Below, piece by piece: positions 1 to 6,124 of a DNA stretch of 8,564 nt (position 1 is its first letter; each line of letters starts with the position of its first letter). The DNA is from Bacillota bacterium. Lineage in GTDB: Bacteria; Bacillota_E; JAJZYS01; JAILZS01. The stretch is from assembly GCA_021817625.1 (NCBI GenBank), contig JAKASY010000058.1, forward strand, positions 1-8,564, written 5' to 3'. Below the pieces are notes generated by a model, which was given only the letters and a program-made list of their open reading frames with translations, did no database searches and was not told where the DNA came from. The translations under genes and the position numbers were made by a program.

Positions 1-841
1 GGCCGGACGCGCTCGGGAGGGCACCGTCCGCCGCCAGCGTGTACAGGGTCTCCGCGGTGCCCAGGGAGTCGAGGACCTCGCCGGGCGCGCGCACGCCGGC
101 GGCCCAGGCGCCCACCGCGTGGTCGTGGCCGCCGATAGCCACGATCGCGTCGAGATGGCGCGCCACGCCGGGCAGCGCCGACGGCAGGAGGGGCCCCAGC
201 ACGCTGCCCGCGGGCCGCACGCGCGCGAGCGCCGCCGCGTCGCCTCCTACGGCGCGCGCCCAGTCGCCCTGCCACTCGCCGCTGAGCGGCGACCAGAGGT
301 GGGTGCGGGAGGCCTGCGACGGGCTCATGGCCGCCACGCCGCAGAGCGCGTACGCCACGTACTCGCTCAGGCTCACCCAGGTGCGCATGCGCTGCATGAC
401 ACTCGGGGCATGGTCGCAGAGCCAGGCCCAGTGGAAGAGGGTGTGGATGGCGTCCTGGGGAAGGCCGCACACCGCGTAGGTGGCGGGCGCGTCGTGCTCG
501 GCCCGAAAGCGGTCGCCCCGCTCCGAGCGCCGCCGCGCGTACCAGGCGAGGGCCGGGTAGAGGGGGCGGCCGGCCGCGTCAAGGGCCACGCCCTCCTCGC
601 CCACCGACGCCGCGGCGATCGCCCGCACGCGCCCTCCCGGCACGGCCGCGACCGCCTCCGCCACGAGGGCTTGTACGAGCGCGAGCACGGCCTCGGGCTC
701 GTGCACGGGCCCGAAGCCGTCGCTCCCCACGGGCGTGGGCGCGCGCGCCAGCCGCCGCGCGCCGTCGGCGGCCAGGGCGACCGCCTTCACGTGCGTGGTG
801 CCGACGTCGAGGCCGACGTACAGGTCCAGGGCCGCGCTCAC
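1..841 (-). CDS. FGGY-family carbohydrate kinase (partial, C-terminus off the left edge)
   Basis: This is an ATP-dependent sugar kinase of the FGGY family (xylulokinase/gluconokinase-like), probably cytoplasmic; the substrate cannot be read from the sequence. About 280 residues are visible of the usual roughly 500. The N-terminus carries the ATPase-fold phosphate loop VGLDVGTTHVKAV (residues 9-21). A region GVALDAAGRPLYPALAW follows, typical of the FGGY N-terminal domain. GGHDHAVGAWAAG lies at about 237-249, with Asp240 the expected catalytic base, and then LGTAETLY opens the C-terminal domain. The start is GTG at 841, whose bases overlap the stop of the PfkB-type kinase gene as GTGA, indicating translational coupling; GGGAGG lies just upstream. 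The cut is at the window edge, not a truncation in the genome as far as can be seen. Being paired with a phosphosugar kinase suggests a ketose or polyol pathway (inference). Confidence 0.9.
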   Translation of the reverse strand, partial: MSAALDLYVGLDVGTTHVKAVALAADGARRLARAPTPVGSDGFGPVHEPEAVLALVQALVAEAVAAVPGGRVRAIAAASVGEEGVALDAAGRPLYPALAWYARRRSERGDRFRAEHDAPATYAVCGLPQDAIHTLFHWAWLCDHAPSVMQRMRTWVSLSEYVAYALCGVAAMSPSQASRTHLWSPLSGEWQGDWARAVGGDAAALARVRPAGSVLGPLLPSALPGVARHLDAIVAIGGHDHAVGAWAAGVRAPGEVLDSLGTAETLYTLAADGALPSASG

Positions 842-1803
842 CTCCCTCCCAGGGCAGGGTAGGACGCGGGCACGGCGCGCACGTCGACGCGGCCTGCCAG
901 CGCCTCGACCTGTGGCCGCCCCGGCACGCCGGGCTCGAGGCGCTCGGCGTTGAGGGCGCCGGCCGCGGTGGCGAGGGCGAGGGCCTCGGGCACGTGCCGG
1001 CCCTCGAGGCGCCCGGCCACGAGGGCGGCCAGGAAGGCGTCGCCCGAGCCGGTGGCGTTGCAGGCGCGGACGCGCGCAGCCTCGGCCCGCCACACCCCGT
1101 CGCGCGTGAACGCGAGCGCGCCCTCGCTGCCCTGGGTGACCACCACGAGGCCAACGCCGCCGGCCAAGAGCCGCCCGGCGATGGCGGCAAGCGACACGTC
1201 CGGCCCGAGCGCCGCGAACTCCTCGCGGTTCACCTTGACGATGTCTGGTGCCGCCGAAAGCGCGGCGGCGAGAGGCGGCCCGTGGGCGTCGAGCGCCACG
1301 AGCGGGGCCCCGGCCGCCCGGGCGCGCCGCGTCCAGACGGCGTACACGTCCTCCGGCACGGCGGGCGGCAGGCTTCCCGCCAGGACCAGCGCGTCCCCCC
1401 GGGCGGCGCGCGCGAGCGCGGCCCGCTCCAGCGCCGCGAGCTCGCTGGCGGCGACCTCCGGTCCCCGGCCGTTGATCACGGTGGCGCCGTGCTCGGGGTC
1501 GACCAGGACGGTGCACACCCGGCTCTCGCCGGCCGTGGCCACCCACGTGGCGCGCAGGCCCTCCGCCCGCGCCAAGGCGCGCGCCCGCCGGCCGGCGGCG
1601 CCGCCGGCGAGGCCGACGACGCGCGCCACAAGGCCGAGCGAGGCCAGCACCCGTGCGGCGTTCACGGCCTTGCCGCCGGCGCTCTCGAGCTCGCGCGCGG
1701 TGACGTGCACCCGGCCCGGCGTGAGGCGGGTGAGCTCGAGCGTGCGGTCCAGGGCCGTGTTGAGCGACACGGCCGTGACGGCCGGCCGCCGCGTCCGCGC
1801 CAC
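838..1803 (-). CDS. PfkB-family sugar-phosphate kinase (1-phosphofructokinase / tagatose-6-phosphate kinase type)
   Basis: A ribokinase-fold kinase of 321 residues, the normal length for the FruK/LacC branch, expected to phosphorylate a ketose monophosphate to a bisphosphate in the cytoplasm. Visible motifs, in order: SLNTALDRTLEL near residues 13-24 (FruK/LacC have a TLNPALD-like segment), GGKAVNAARVLASLG at 43-57, NGRGP at 111-115, LAGSLPPAVPEDVY at 141-154, VKVNREEF at 189-196, VVTQGSEGAL at 221-230, and the PfkB signature NATGSGDAF at 249-257, with Asp255 the predicted catalytic base. The start is GTG at 1803, 22 bases after the peroxiredoxin stop; no strong Shine-Dalgarno is seen there, so the start is moderately sure. 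The stop overlaps the GTG of the FGGY kinase by four bases. Fructose-1-phosphate and tagatose-6-phosphate are both possible substrates; sequence alone does not decide. Confidence 0.9.
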   Translation of the reverse strand: MARTRRPAVTAVSLNTALDRTLELTRLTPGRVHVTARELESAGGKAVNAARVLASLGLVARVVGLAGGAAGRRARALARAEGLRATWVATAGESRVCTVLVDPEHGATVINGRGPEVAASELAALERAALARAARGDALVLAGSLPPAVPEDVYAVWTRRARAAGAPLVALDAHGPPLAAALSAAPDIVKVNREEFAALGPDVSLAAIAGRLLAGGVGLVVVTQGSEGALAFTRDGVWRAEAARVRACNATGSGDAFLAALVAGRLEGRHVPEALALATAAGALNAERLEPGVPGRPQVEALAGRVDVRAVPASYPALGGR

Positions 1804-1825
1804 CGCCGCGCCGGGACGAGCGGCG

Positions 1826-2290
1826 CTAGCCCGCGTGGCCGAGAGCGGCGAGCACGGGCTCCGGGTCGGGCAGGCTGCCGTCCGGCGAATACCAGGCGTA
1901 GAGCACCTTTCGCCCCGAGCCGATGGCGAACGCCGCGCGGCCCGCCACGCCGTGATGGCCCATCACGTCGTCGATGGCAACGCCGTACGGGCCGGACACC
2001 TCATGGTTGAAGTCGCTGAGCATCGGGAACGGCGCCCCGCAGTGCTGCGCGAACGCCTTGAGGGCCGGGCTGGGATCGATGCTGACGCCGAAGACCTCGG
2101 CGCCCGCCGCCTTGAACGACCCGTAGAGGGCCGCGAAGCGGCGCACCTGCCGCTCTCACCCGCCGGTGAAGGCAAACAGGAAGAAGTGCAGGACCACCGG
2201 GCCGCGCTCGACCGCTTCCGACAGCCGGACCGTGCCGCCCTCGCTCGAAGGCAGCTCGAAGTCCGGCGCCACGTCGCCGACCGACAGCAA
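1826..2290 (-). CDS. Selenocysteine-containing AhpE/BCP-type peroxiredoxin (UGA at codon 45 read as Sec)
   Basis: A thiol peroxidase-fold protein reducing peroxides through an active-site chalcogen, here selenium rather than sulphur. Read through TGA at 2156-2158 it is 154 residues, about the length of Mycobacterium tuberculosis AhpE (153), and the TGA falls at residue 45, the same number as the AhpE peroxidatic cysteine (FTGIC in AhpE, FTGGU here). The N-terminus MLSVGDVAPDFELP, the active-site loop with Thr42, EVFGVSIDPS, FPMLSDF (88-94) and Arg118 in GRAAF all fit the family on both sides of the TGA. Two departures: the conserved active-site proline is Leu38, and Cys84 sits where alpha-3-type PrxQ proteins carry a resolving cysteine. 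The start is taken as TTG at 2290, seven bases after GGGGGG; GTG at 2392 would add an atypical 34-residue extension. It lies between an MFS gene and a sugar kinase in an apparent operon. The alternative is a nonsense mutation or sequencing error. Confidence 0.85.
2136..2155 (-). promoter_or_regulatory. Candidate bacterial SECIS hairpin directly after the UGA
   Basis: In the mRNA the seven bases right after UGA (GAGCGGC) pair with GCCGCUU, six Watson-Crick pairs plus one G-U, closing a six-base loop AGGUGC. The Escherichia coli fdhF SECIS has the loop AGGUCU, with a G-U pair of bases contacted by SelB, so the loop resemblance is notable. The spacing is shorter than usual: the loop G is about 9 bases after UGA, whereas known bacterial elements place it further down. 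Competing hairpins exist (GCCGC-UUC-GCGGC, and GGCCC-UCUAC-GGGUC), and GC-rich coding DNA forms hairpins by chance. Confidence 0.45.
2156..2158 (-). other. In-frame TGA, predicted selenocysteine codon
   Basis: The TGA replaces the peroxidatic cysteine codon (TGC/TGT) of the peroxiredoxin. It is the only stop in the frame between the TTG at 2290 and the TAG at 1826. Homology to AhpE continues immediately on both sides, which is the usual signature of a selenoprotein. No selA, selB, selC or selD gene is in this window, so decoding capacity is not shown here. Confidence 0.8.
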
Positions 2291-2383
2291 GCTGAAGCCC
2301 CCCTTCCGCCGCCCGTCGATGGGCGGCCTTGCCAGGGCTTCGACAGCCGCGCTGGCGCGCCTGCCAGCCGTGCTGCCGCCGCT

Positions 2384-2405
2384 CGGCGCCACCTAGGTGG
2401 CGCCG
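2384..2405. repeat. Perfect 22-bp palindrome spanning the MFS stop codon
   Basis: The half CGGCGCCACCT (2384-2394) is followed without spacer by its exact reverse complement AGGTGGCGCCG (2395-2405). As DNA it is a dyad suited to a dimeric regulator; as RNA it would fold into a nine-pair stem with a CUAG loop. The TAG stop of the MFS gene (2395-2393) lies in its centre, 93 bases before the TTG start proposed for the peroxiredoxin. No U-tract follows on either strand, so it is not a canonical intrinsic terminator. It could separate exporter and peroxiredoxin expression, act as an operator, or protect the mRNA end. Confidence 0.6.
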
Positions 2406-3628
2406 TCCTCGCCAGCGGTGGCGAGCCCGGGCGCAACGCGGCCGCGCGCGAGGGTCAGGCCGCCGCTCAGGAGGGCCCCTGCCGCGCCGAACACGCCGAA
2501 GGCGCCTGCCACCCCCGCCACCAGCGGCAGCGCTCCCGCTAGGAGGGCGCTCAGCGACTGGGAGGCGGCGAGGGCGGCACTCTGCGCGGCGAGCGTGCGG
2601 CCGAGGCGGGCGTCCGCCACGAGCGTCTGGAAGAGCACCTGGCTGCGGATCTGGAAGAGGCCCGTCGCCACGCCGGCCGCCGCCTGCAGCCCGAAAGCCC
2701 AGGCCAGGCTCGGCGCCAGGGCGAGGCCGGCCGTGAGCAGACAGAACGCGGCGACGCACGCCCCCACGGCCGACGCGCCCGGCGCGAAGCCCCGCCGTGC
2801 CGCTAGGAGGGAGGCGAGGATCACGCCGGCGGACAGCGAGGCCTCCAGGAGCCCAACCGCCGCGGCGCCGCCGTGGAGCACGACCCGCACGAACGGCACC
2901 ATGAGCACCGCGAACACCATGTCCGTGGAGCCGGCGATGGCGTTCAGGGCGGTGAGGAGGCGAAGCATCCCGTCCTCGCGGATCATGCGCCAGCCCACGG
3001 CGAGGGCGTGCCCGTACGGCTCGAGGCGACGGGCCGCGGCGACCGCGCCGGCAGCGTGGGGCAGGGCCGCCACGAGCGCCGCGCTCAGGGCGTACGTGAC
3101 GGCGTCGACGGCCATGGAGGACGGCGCGCCGAAGCGGGCGATGAACAGGCCCCCCGCCGCGGGGCCCACGAGGTACATGACCTCGAGGCCGCCGGCCAGG
3201 AGAGCGTTCGCCCGGGCGAGCCGCTCGGGTGCCACGATGCGGGCCAGGACCGCGTAGGCCGCGGGCGTGTAGGGCGTCGTGCAGACCGCCGTCGCGAGGA
3301 GGACCGCGTAGAGAAGCCACGGCGGCAGGGCGCCGTGAGCGGCCGCCGCCACGGGCGCGGCGGCAAGCGCAGCGCGCGCGAGGTCGAGGGCGACCATGAG
3401 GCGGCGGCGGTCGACGCGGTCGGTGAGCGGGGCAAGGAGCGAGCCCGACATGGCCGTGACCGCGCGACGCCCGAACCACAGCACACCGAGCGCCCAGGGC
3501 GAGTGCGTGTCGGCGAACACGAGCCAGCTCACGGCGATGAAGAAGAAGCCGTCGCCGAAACGGCTCAGGGTCTGGGACAGCCAGAGGAGCCCGTATGTGC
3601 GTCTCACCATAGACTCGTTCGTCCGCAT
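2393..3628 (-). CDS. MFS transporter, DHA3/MFS_3-type exporter
   Basis: An inner-membrane, proton-coupled major facilitator protein of 411 residues, a typical length, with about 12 hydrophobic segments separated by short loops. The first helix reads LLWLSQTLSRFGDGFFF, with the Asp26 common in the macrolide-efflux/EntS-like branch. The loop after helix 2 is LLAPLTDRVDRRR (about 64-76), a form of MFS motif A. AVLARIVAPERLARANALLAG and the later FQIRSQVLFQTLV-LGRTLAA segment also match this branch. The start is ATG at 3628, eight bases after AGGAG (3641-3637); ATG at 3610 is a weaker choice. An open frame continues upstream to about 3982 but crosses a non-coding gap and lacks a good ribosome site. 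The family exports drugs, siderophores or metabolites; no substrate can be named. It is first in the run leading to the peroxiredoxin and kinases. Confidence 0.88.
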   Translation of the reverse strand: MRTNESMVRRTYGLLWLSQTLSRFGDGFFFIAVSWLVFADTHSPWALGVLWFGRRAVTAMSGSLLAPLTDRVDRRRLMVALDLARAALAAAPVAAAAHGALPPWLLYAVLLATAVCTTPYTPAAYAVLARIVAPERLARANALLAGGLEVMYLVGPAAGGLFIARFGAPSSMAVDAVTYALSAALVAALPHAAGAVAAARRLEPYGHALAVGWRMIREDGMLRLLTALNAIAGSTDMVFAVLMVPFVRVVLHGGAAAVGLLEASLSAGVILASLLAARRGFAPGASAVGACVAAFCLLTAGLALAPSLAWAFGLQAAAGVATGLFQIRSQVLFQTLVADARLGRTLAAQSAALAASQSLSALLAGALPLVAGVAGAFGVFGAAGALLSGGLTLARGRVAPGLATAGEDGAT

Positions 3629-3835
3629 CCCTGCCGCTCCTGCGCTGTGGGCGGGGCCTAGCGCGCGCGCCCGGTCCCCAGGGTGTTGGGCAGTCTTGGT
3701 GGCGCAGCTAAGGGCGCAGACGGCCACTGCGACCGCATGCACTGCCGGAGGCGACATGGAGTTCCCTTGGGGCGGGCGGCGCCAAACCGGCAGGACGGCC
3801 GTATCGCCGCCCCTGCTGGCAATCGCCACCTCGCG

Positions 3836-3856
3836 CACTGCCCCGGGGCGGCAGTG
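3836..3856 (-). terminator. Stem-loop after the secreted-protein gene, possible terminator
   Basis: CACTGCC (3836-3842) pairs with GGCAGTG (3850-3856) around a seven-base GC-rich loop, starting 17 bases after the TAG of the secreted protein's 3' part. No U-run follows, so this is a weak or Rho-assisted terminator at best. The rest of the 245-base gap before the MFS gene (3629-3873) shows no gene or clear promoter. Confidence 0.3.
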
Positions 3857-3873
3857 TTCGCCCTTTCGGCCGG

Positions 3874-4794
3874 CTACTTCCCGCCGTTCGATTTTGCGGC
3901 GGCAGCTAGGCGGAAGGTGACTGCGGGACCCAGCGCCTGATTGCTGTCCAGGCCGGCGAGCGCATACACTCCGGGCGGCCATGCGGCGGACACCGGGTAC
4001 AGCGCCAGCGCCCCGACATTGGGCAGGAAGGCGAGCGGCACGGCGTCGGACCCCGTGGTGGCCACCCGCTCCACCATGTAGCCCACGGGCGGGTCGCCGA
4101 GCGCGGGGGCTGAGACCGAGAGCTCCGCGGCTCCGTTATCCCCGGCAAGCACCCGGACGGAAGGCGCCTTCATGTTCGTCACCACTGTCAGTGCGCCGGC
4201 CTGGCCGGTCACAGCAAGCTCGCCGCTCGGGCTGTTCAAGGAGGCCGTGATGTTGGTGATCGCATAGCCGCTGGGCCACAAGCGCGCCTGGAATCTGGCC
4301 GTGTACCTTCCCGTGCCGTCAGGCTCCACGGGCGGCGCACCGCCCACGACATCGGCGCCCGCCTCGGTCGAGGCCGTGAGCGTCGTGCCGTCCGGCAGGT
4401 GGACGCGGACGCCAAACGGGTCCACGAAGGTCGTCGTGAGGGTGATCGGCTGTCCCGCCAGGACGAACGGCGACTGCTGGGACTCGACGCACACCTGGGC
4501 GCCATCCACGGTGCCTCCGGGCTCCATATTGGGGAGGGCGTCCCTGGCGGTCAGCACGTAGCGACCGGCACGGCGGTTCTCGTAATACACGGTGTGATCG
4601 GCCGGCCACCAGAGCCCGCTTATGACGTCGCCCTGTGAGGTGAGGAGGAATGAGCCGCCGCCGCCGCCATCGTCGAGGCGGAGCGCCGCGCCGACGGTGC
4701 CGTAGGGCGGCGGCGGCCCGGGCCACGCACCGCCGGCCTGGGTGACGGCCGAAACCTGGAGGGGAATGGGCTTGCCCGCTTCGGATGGCGTCAC
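3874..4794 (-). CDS. Secreted beta-rich (Ig/Fn3-like) protein, 3' part of an interrupted reading frame
   Basis: A 306-residue frame of unknown function with the look of extracellular beta-sandwich modules. GQPITLTTTFVDPFGVRVHLP, then a stretch with DGTTLTAS, and GRYTARFQARLWPSGYAIT resemble bacterial Ig-like repeats. The last hundred or so residues (AELSVSAPALG, GYMVERVATT, then YALAGLDSN) resemble an Fn3-like domain. It has no signal peptide of its own and no Shine-Dalgarno before the GTG at 4794. Its frame is the same as that of the preceding gene and stays open back to the TAA at 4881, through protein-like sequence (TIPPGTPSLAGYALWSGG). It is therefore more likely the distal part of one protein split by a nonsense codon than an independent gene. 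The glycine run near residues 43-47 comes from a short GGC-type codon repeat. Confidence 0.55.
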   Translation of the reverse strand: MTPSEAGKPIPLQVSAVTQAGGAWPGPPPPYGTVGAALRLDDGGGGGSFLLTSQGDVISGLWWPADHTVYYENRRAGRYVLTARDALPNMEPGGTVDGAQVCVESQQSPFVLAGQPITLTTTFVDPFGVRVHLPDGTTLTASTEAGADVVGGAPPVEPDGTGRYTARFQARLWPSGYAITNITASLNSPSGELAVTGQAGALTVVTNMKAPSVRVLAGDNGAAELSVSAPALGDPPVGYMVERVATTGSDAVPLAFLPNVGALALYPVSAAWPPGVYALAGLDSNQALGPAVTFRLAAAAKSNGGK

Positions 4795-4878
4795 GACCAG
4801 CGGATGGACGGCGTCGACGCGGGCCCCTCCCGACCAGAGGGCGTAGCCGGCAAGCGAGGGCGTCCCCGGCGGGATCGT

Positions 4879-5949
4879 TTAGGGAGTGCGCCTGGGCGCT
4901 GGAAACCAGCTGCCCCAGGGAGCCAGGGCGGCCGTACCCGTGCTGCCGCCCCACATGAGCGCCATGCCCGGAAACAGAGGGCTTAGGGCGATGTGGGCGC
5001 CTGCGGACCGGTACAGCCAGGCAACCAGAGAGGTGCCCCCCCTGTCGAGCGGCGGCAGCAGGGGCGAGAGCGGGTAGCGCAGGGTGGGCACACCCGAGGG
5101 CGCGTCCACCCGGTTGGAGACCACGAGCGTATAGCTGATCTGCTGAAAGGCGACGTTTCGGGCCAGGATCTGGGCGACGCCGAATGCGCCGTCGGCCACG
5201 GTGCGCCGGCCCTCGACCGACCCGCCGCCGGAATAGTCGAGGTTCAGAGGCCCGGCCACCTCGGAGGTGATCGCCCGCAGGTCGGCCTGGGTGGGCGGTC
5301 CAGCCGGTGCGCCGTCGGCGGCAAAGGTATGGAGCAGGGACAGCCCGGGCGTCTGACGCGGCGCTGGGCAGCCCTCCTCGACGACGAAGTGACCCCCCGC
5401 CGCGGCGATGGGCAGGGCGCAGCCGGGCTCCAGCGGCAGCGCGACCGTGTACACGTGGTGCTGGCGCTCGTTCAGGACCCAAAGCGTTGCGCCGGCGACG
5501 GCGCCGACCGCCTGTCCCGTTCCCGCCATCGAAAAGGGCAGCTCGGGCTTGGGGAGCGGCACGTTCCAGGCGACGCGCCCCTGCGGCGTGTACTCGCGCA
5601 TCGCGGTGGCGCCCTGAGTGTCCGCGGCCTCCACAAACACGTTGCCGTCCGGCGCGAACACGGGGGCCACCTCGCCTGCCGACTCGAGGGCGGTGGCAAA
5701 ACCCGCGCCGTAGGCGGCCAGCGGCACAAGCCGAGGTATACAGGCAGCGCGCAGACTGTCGTACGGAACTGGGTTCGCGGACATGCCGCCGAACCCGTGG
5801 ACGCCTGCCTGCACCCGAATGGGGCAGTACGGCTCGGCGGCCGCCGATGGCGGGGGCGACGCCGCCACCCCACCCGAAAGGGCCATGCTCCCGGCCATGA
5901 GCCCGCACCCCAGGAGGGAAGCGATCCGGTCGAACCTCGATCGAGCCAC
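4879..5949 (-). CDS. Secreted protein of unknown function, PQQ/propeller-like 5' part of an interrupted frame
   Basis: 356 residues ending at TAA (4881-4879). The N-terminus has basic residues (R3, R5, R8), a hydrophobic core to about residue 30 and a likely Sec cleavage near residues 30-38 (VAAS or SAAA), so export is expected. LLGC at 12-15 is too early to be a lipobox. Residues 94-131 (VAPVFAPDGNVFVEAADTQ then TPQGRVAWNVPLP) look like a PQQ-type beta-propeller blade, followed by TLWVLNERQHHVYTVALPLE; the family is not recognised. The start is GTG at 5949, nine bases after GGAGG (5963-5959). The stop appears premature: the same frame continues for 334 further codons to 3874 with coherent composition, giving about 691 residues if intact. 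It lies 175 bases downstream of dapA on the same strand, separated by hairpins, so it is probably transcribed separately. Confidence 0.65.
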   Translation of the reverse strand: MARSRFDRIASLLGCGLMAGSMALSGGVAASPPPSAAAEPYCPIRVQAGVHGFGGMSANPVPYDSLRAACIPRLVPLAAYGAGFATALESAGEVAPVFAPDGNVFVEAADTQGATAMREYTPQGRVAWNVPLPKPELPFSMAGTGQAVGAVAGATLWVLNERQHHVYTVALPLEPGCALPIAAAGGHFVVEEGCPAPRQTPGLSLLHTFAADGAPAGPPTQADLRAITSEVAGPLNLDYSGGGSVEGRRTVADGAFGVAQILARNVAFQQISYTLVVSNRVDAPSGVPTLRYPLSPLLPPLDRGGTSLVAWLYRSAGAHIALSPLFPGMALMWGGSTGTAALAPWGSWFPAPRRTP

Positions 5950-6076
5950 ACCATGCCCCCTCCGGCGCCTCGCTTCAGCCTAGGAGCGATCTGCGATCGC
6001 GTCCATGGAAGACGCTGGGCCCGCGGGCAAGGGCGGCCAAAGGCCGGAAGCGGCGCCCGAGGGCGCACACACCTGA

Positions 6077-6099
6077 GGCCGGGCGAAGTGCGCCCGGCC
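6077..6099 (-). terminator. Strong stem-loop after dapA, probable terminator without U-tract
   Basis: GGCCGGGCG and CGCCCGGCC form a perfect nine-pair stem around a five-base loop, about 25 bases after the dapA stop in the direction of dapA transcription. What follows is not U-rich, so termination may be U-independent or Rho-assisted. A smaller hairpin (CGGCC-AAA-GGCCG on the plus strand, 6034-6046) follows. The rest of 5950-6124 shows no gene; GCGATC occurs twice near 5984-5997. Confidence 0.45.
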
Positions 6100-6124
6100 C
6101 GCCGGTCGAGCCGTCCGTCGCGGA

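Noticed and set aside
119..862. Long plus-strand open frames opposite the kinases, MFS gene and others.
   Set aside because: They mirror the codon structure of the minus-strand genes, have no recognisable domains and are expected in DNA this GC-rich.
1826..2392. Peroxiredoxin as a plain pseudogene or as two separate small genes.
   Set aside because: The stop is TGA, falls exactly at the catalytic cysteine column, and both sides remain well conserved. The downstream piece alone would lack the active site and its GTG has no ribosome site.
3629..3982. N-terminal extension of the MFS frame starting with a hydrophobic, lipoprotein-like stretch (MSPPAVHAVAVAVCALSC).
   Set aside because: It lies in an intergenic gap, has a poor ribosome site, and would precede a good Shine-Dalgarno and ATG at 3628 that gives a normal MFS N-terminus.
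5905..5916. LLGC as a lipobox in the secreted protein.
   Set aside because: The cysteine is at residue 15 with only about six hydrophobic residues before it, too short for a lipoprotein signal; a Sec signal with later cleavage fits better.
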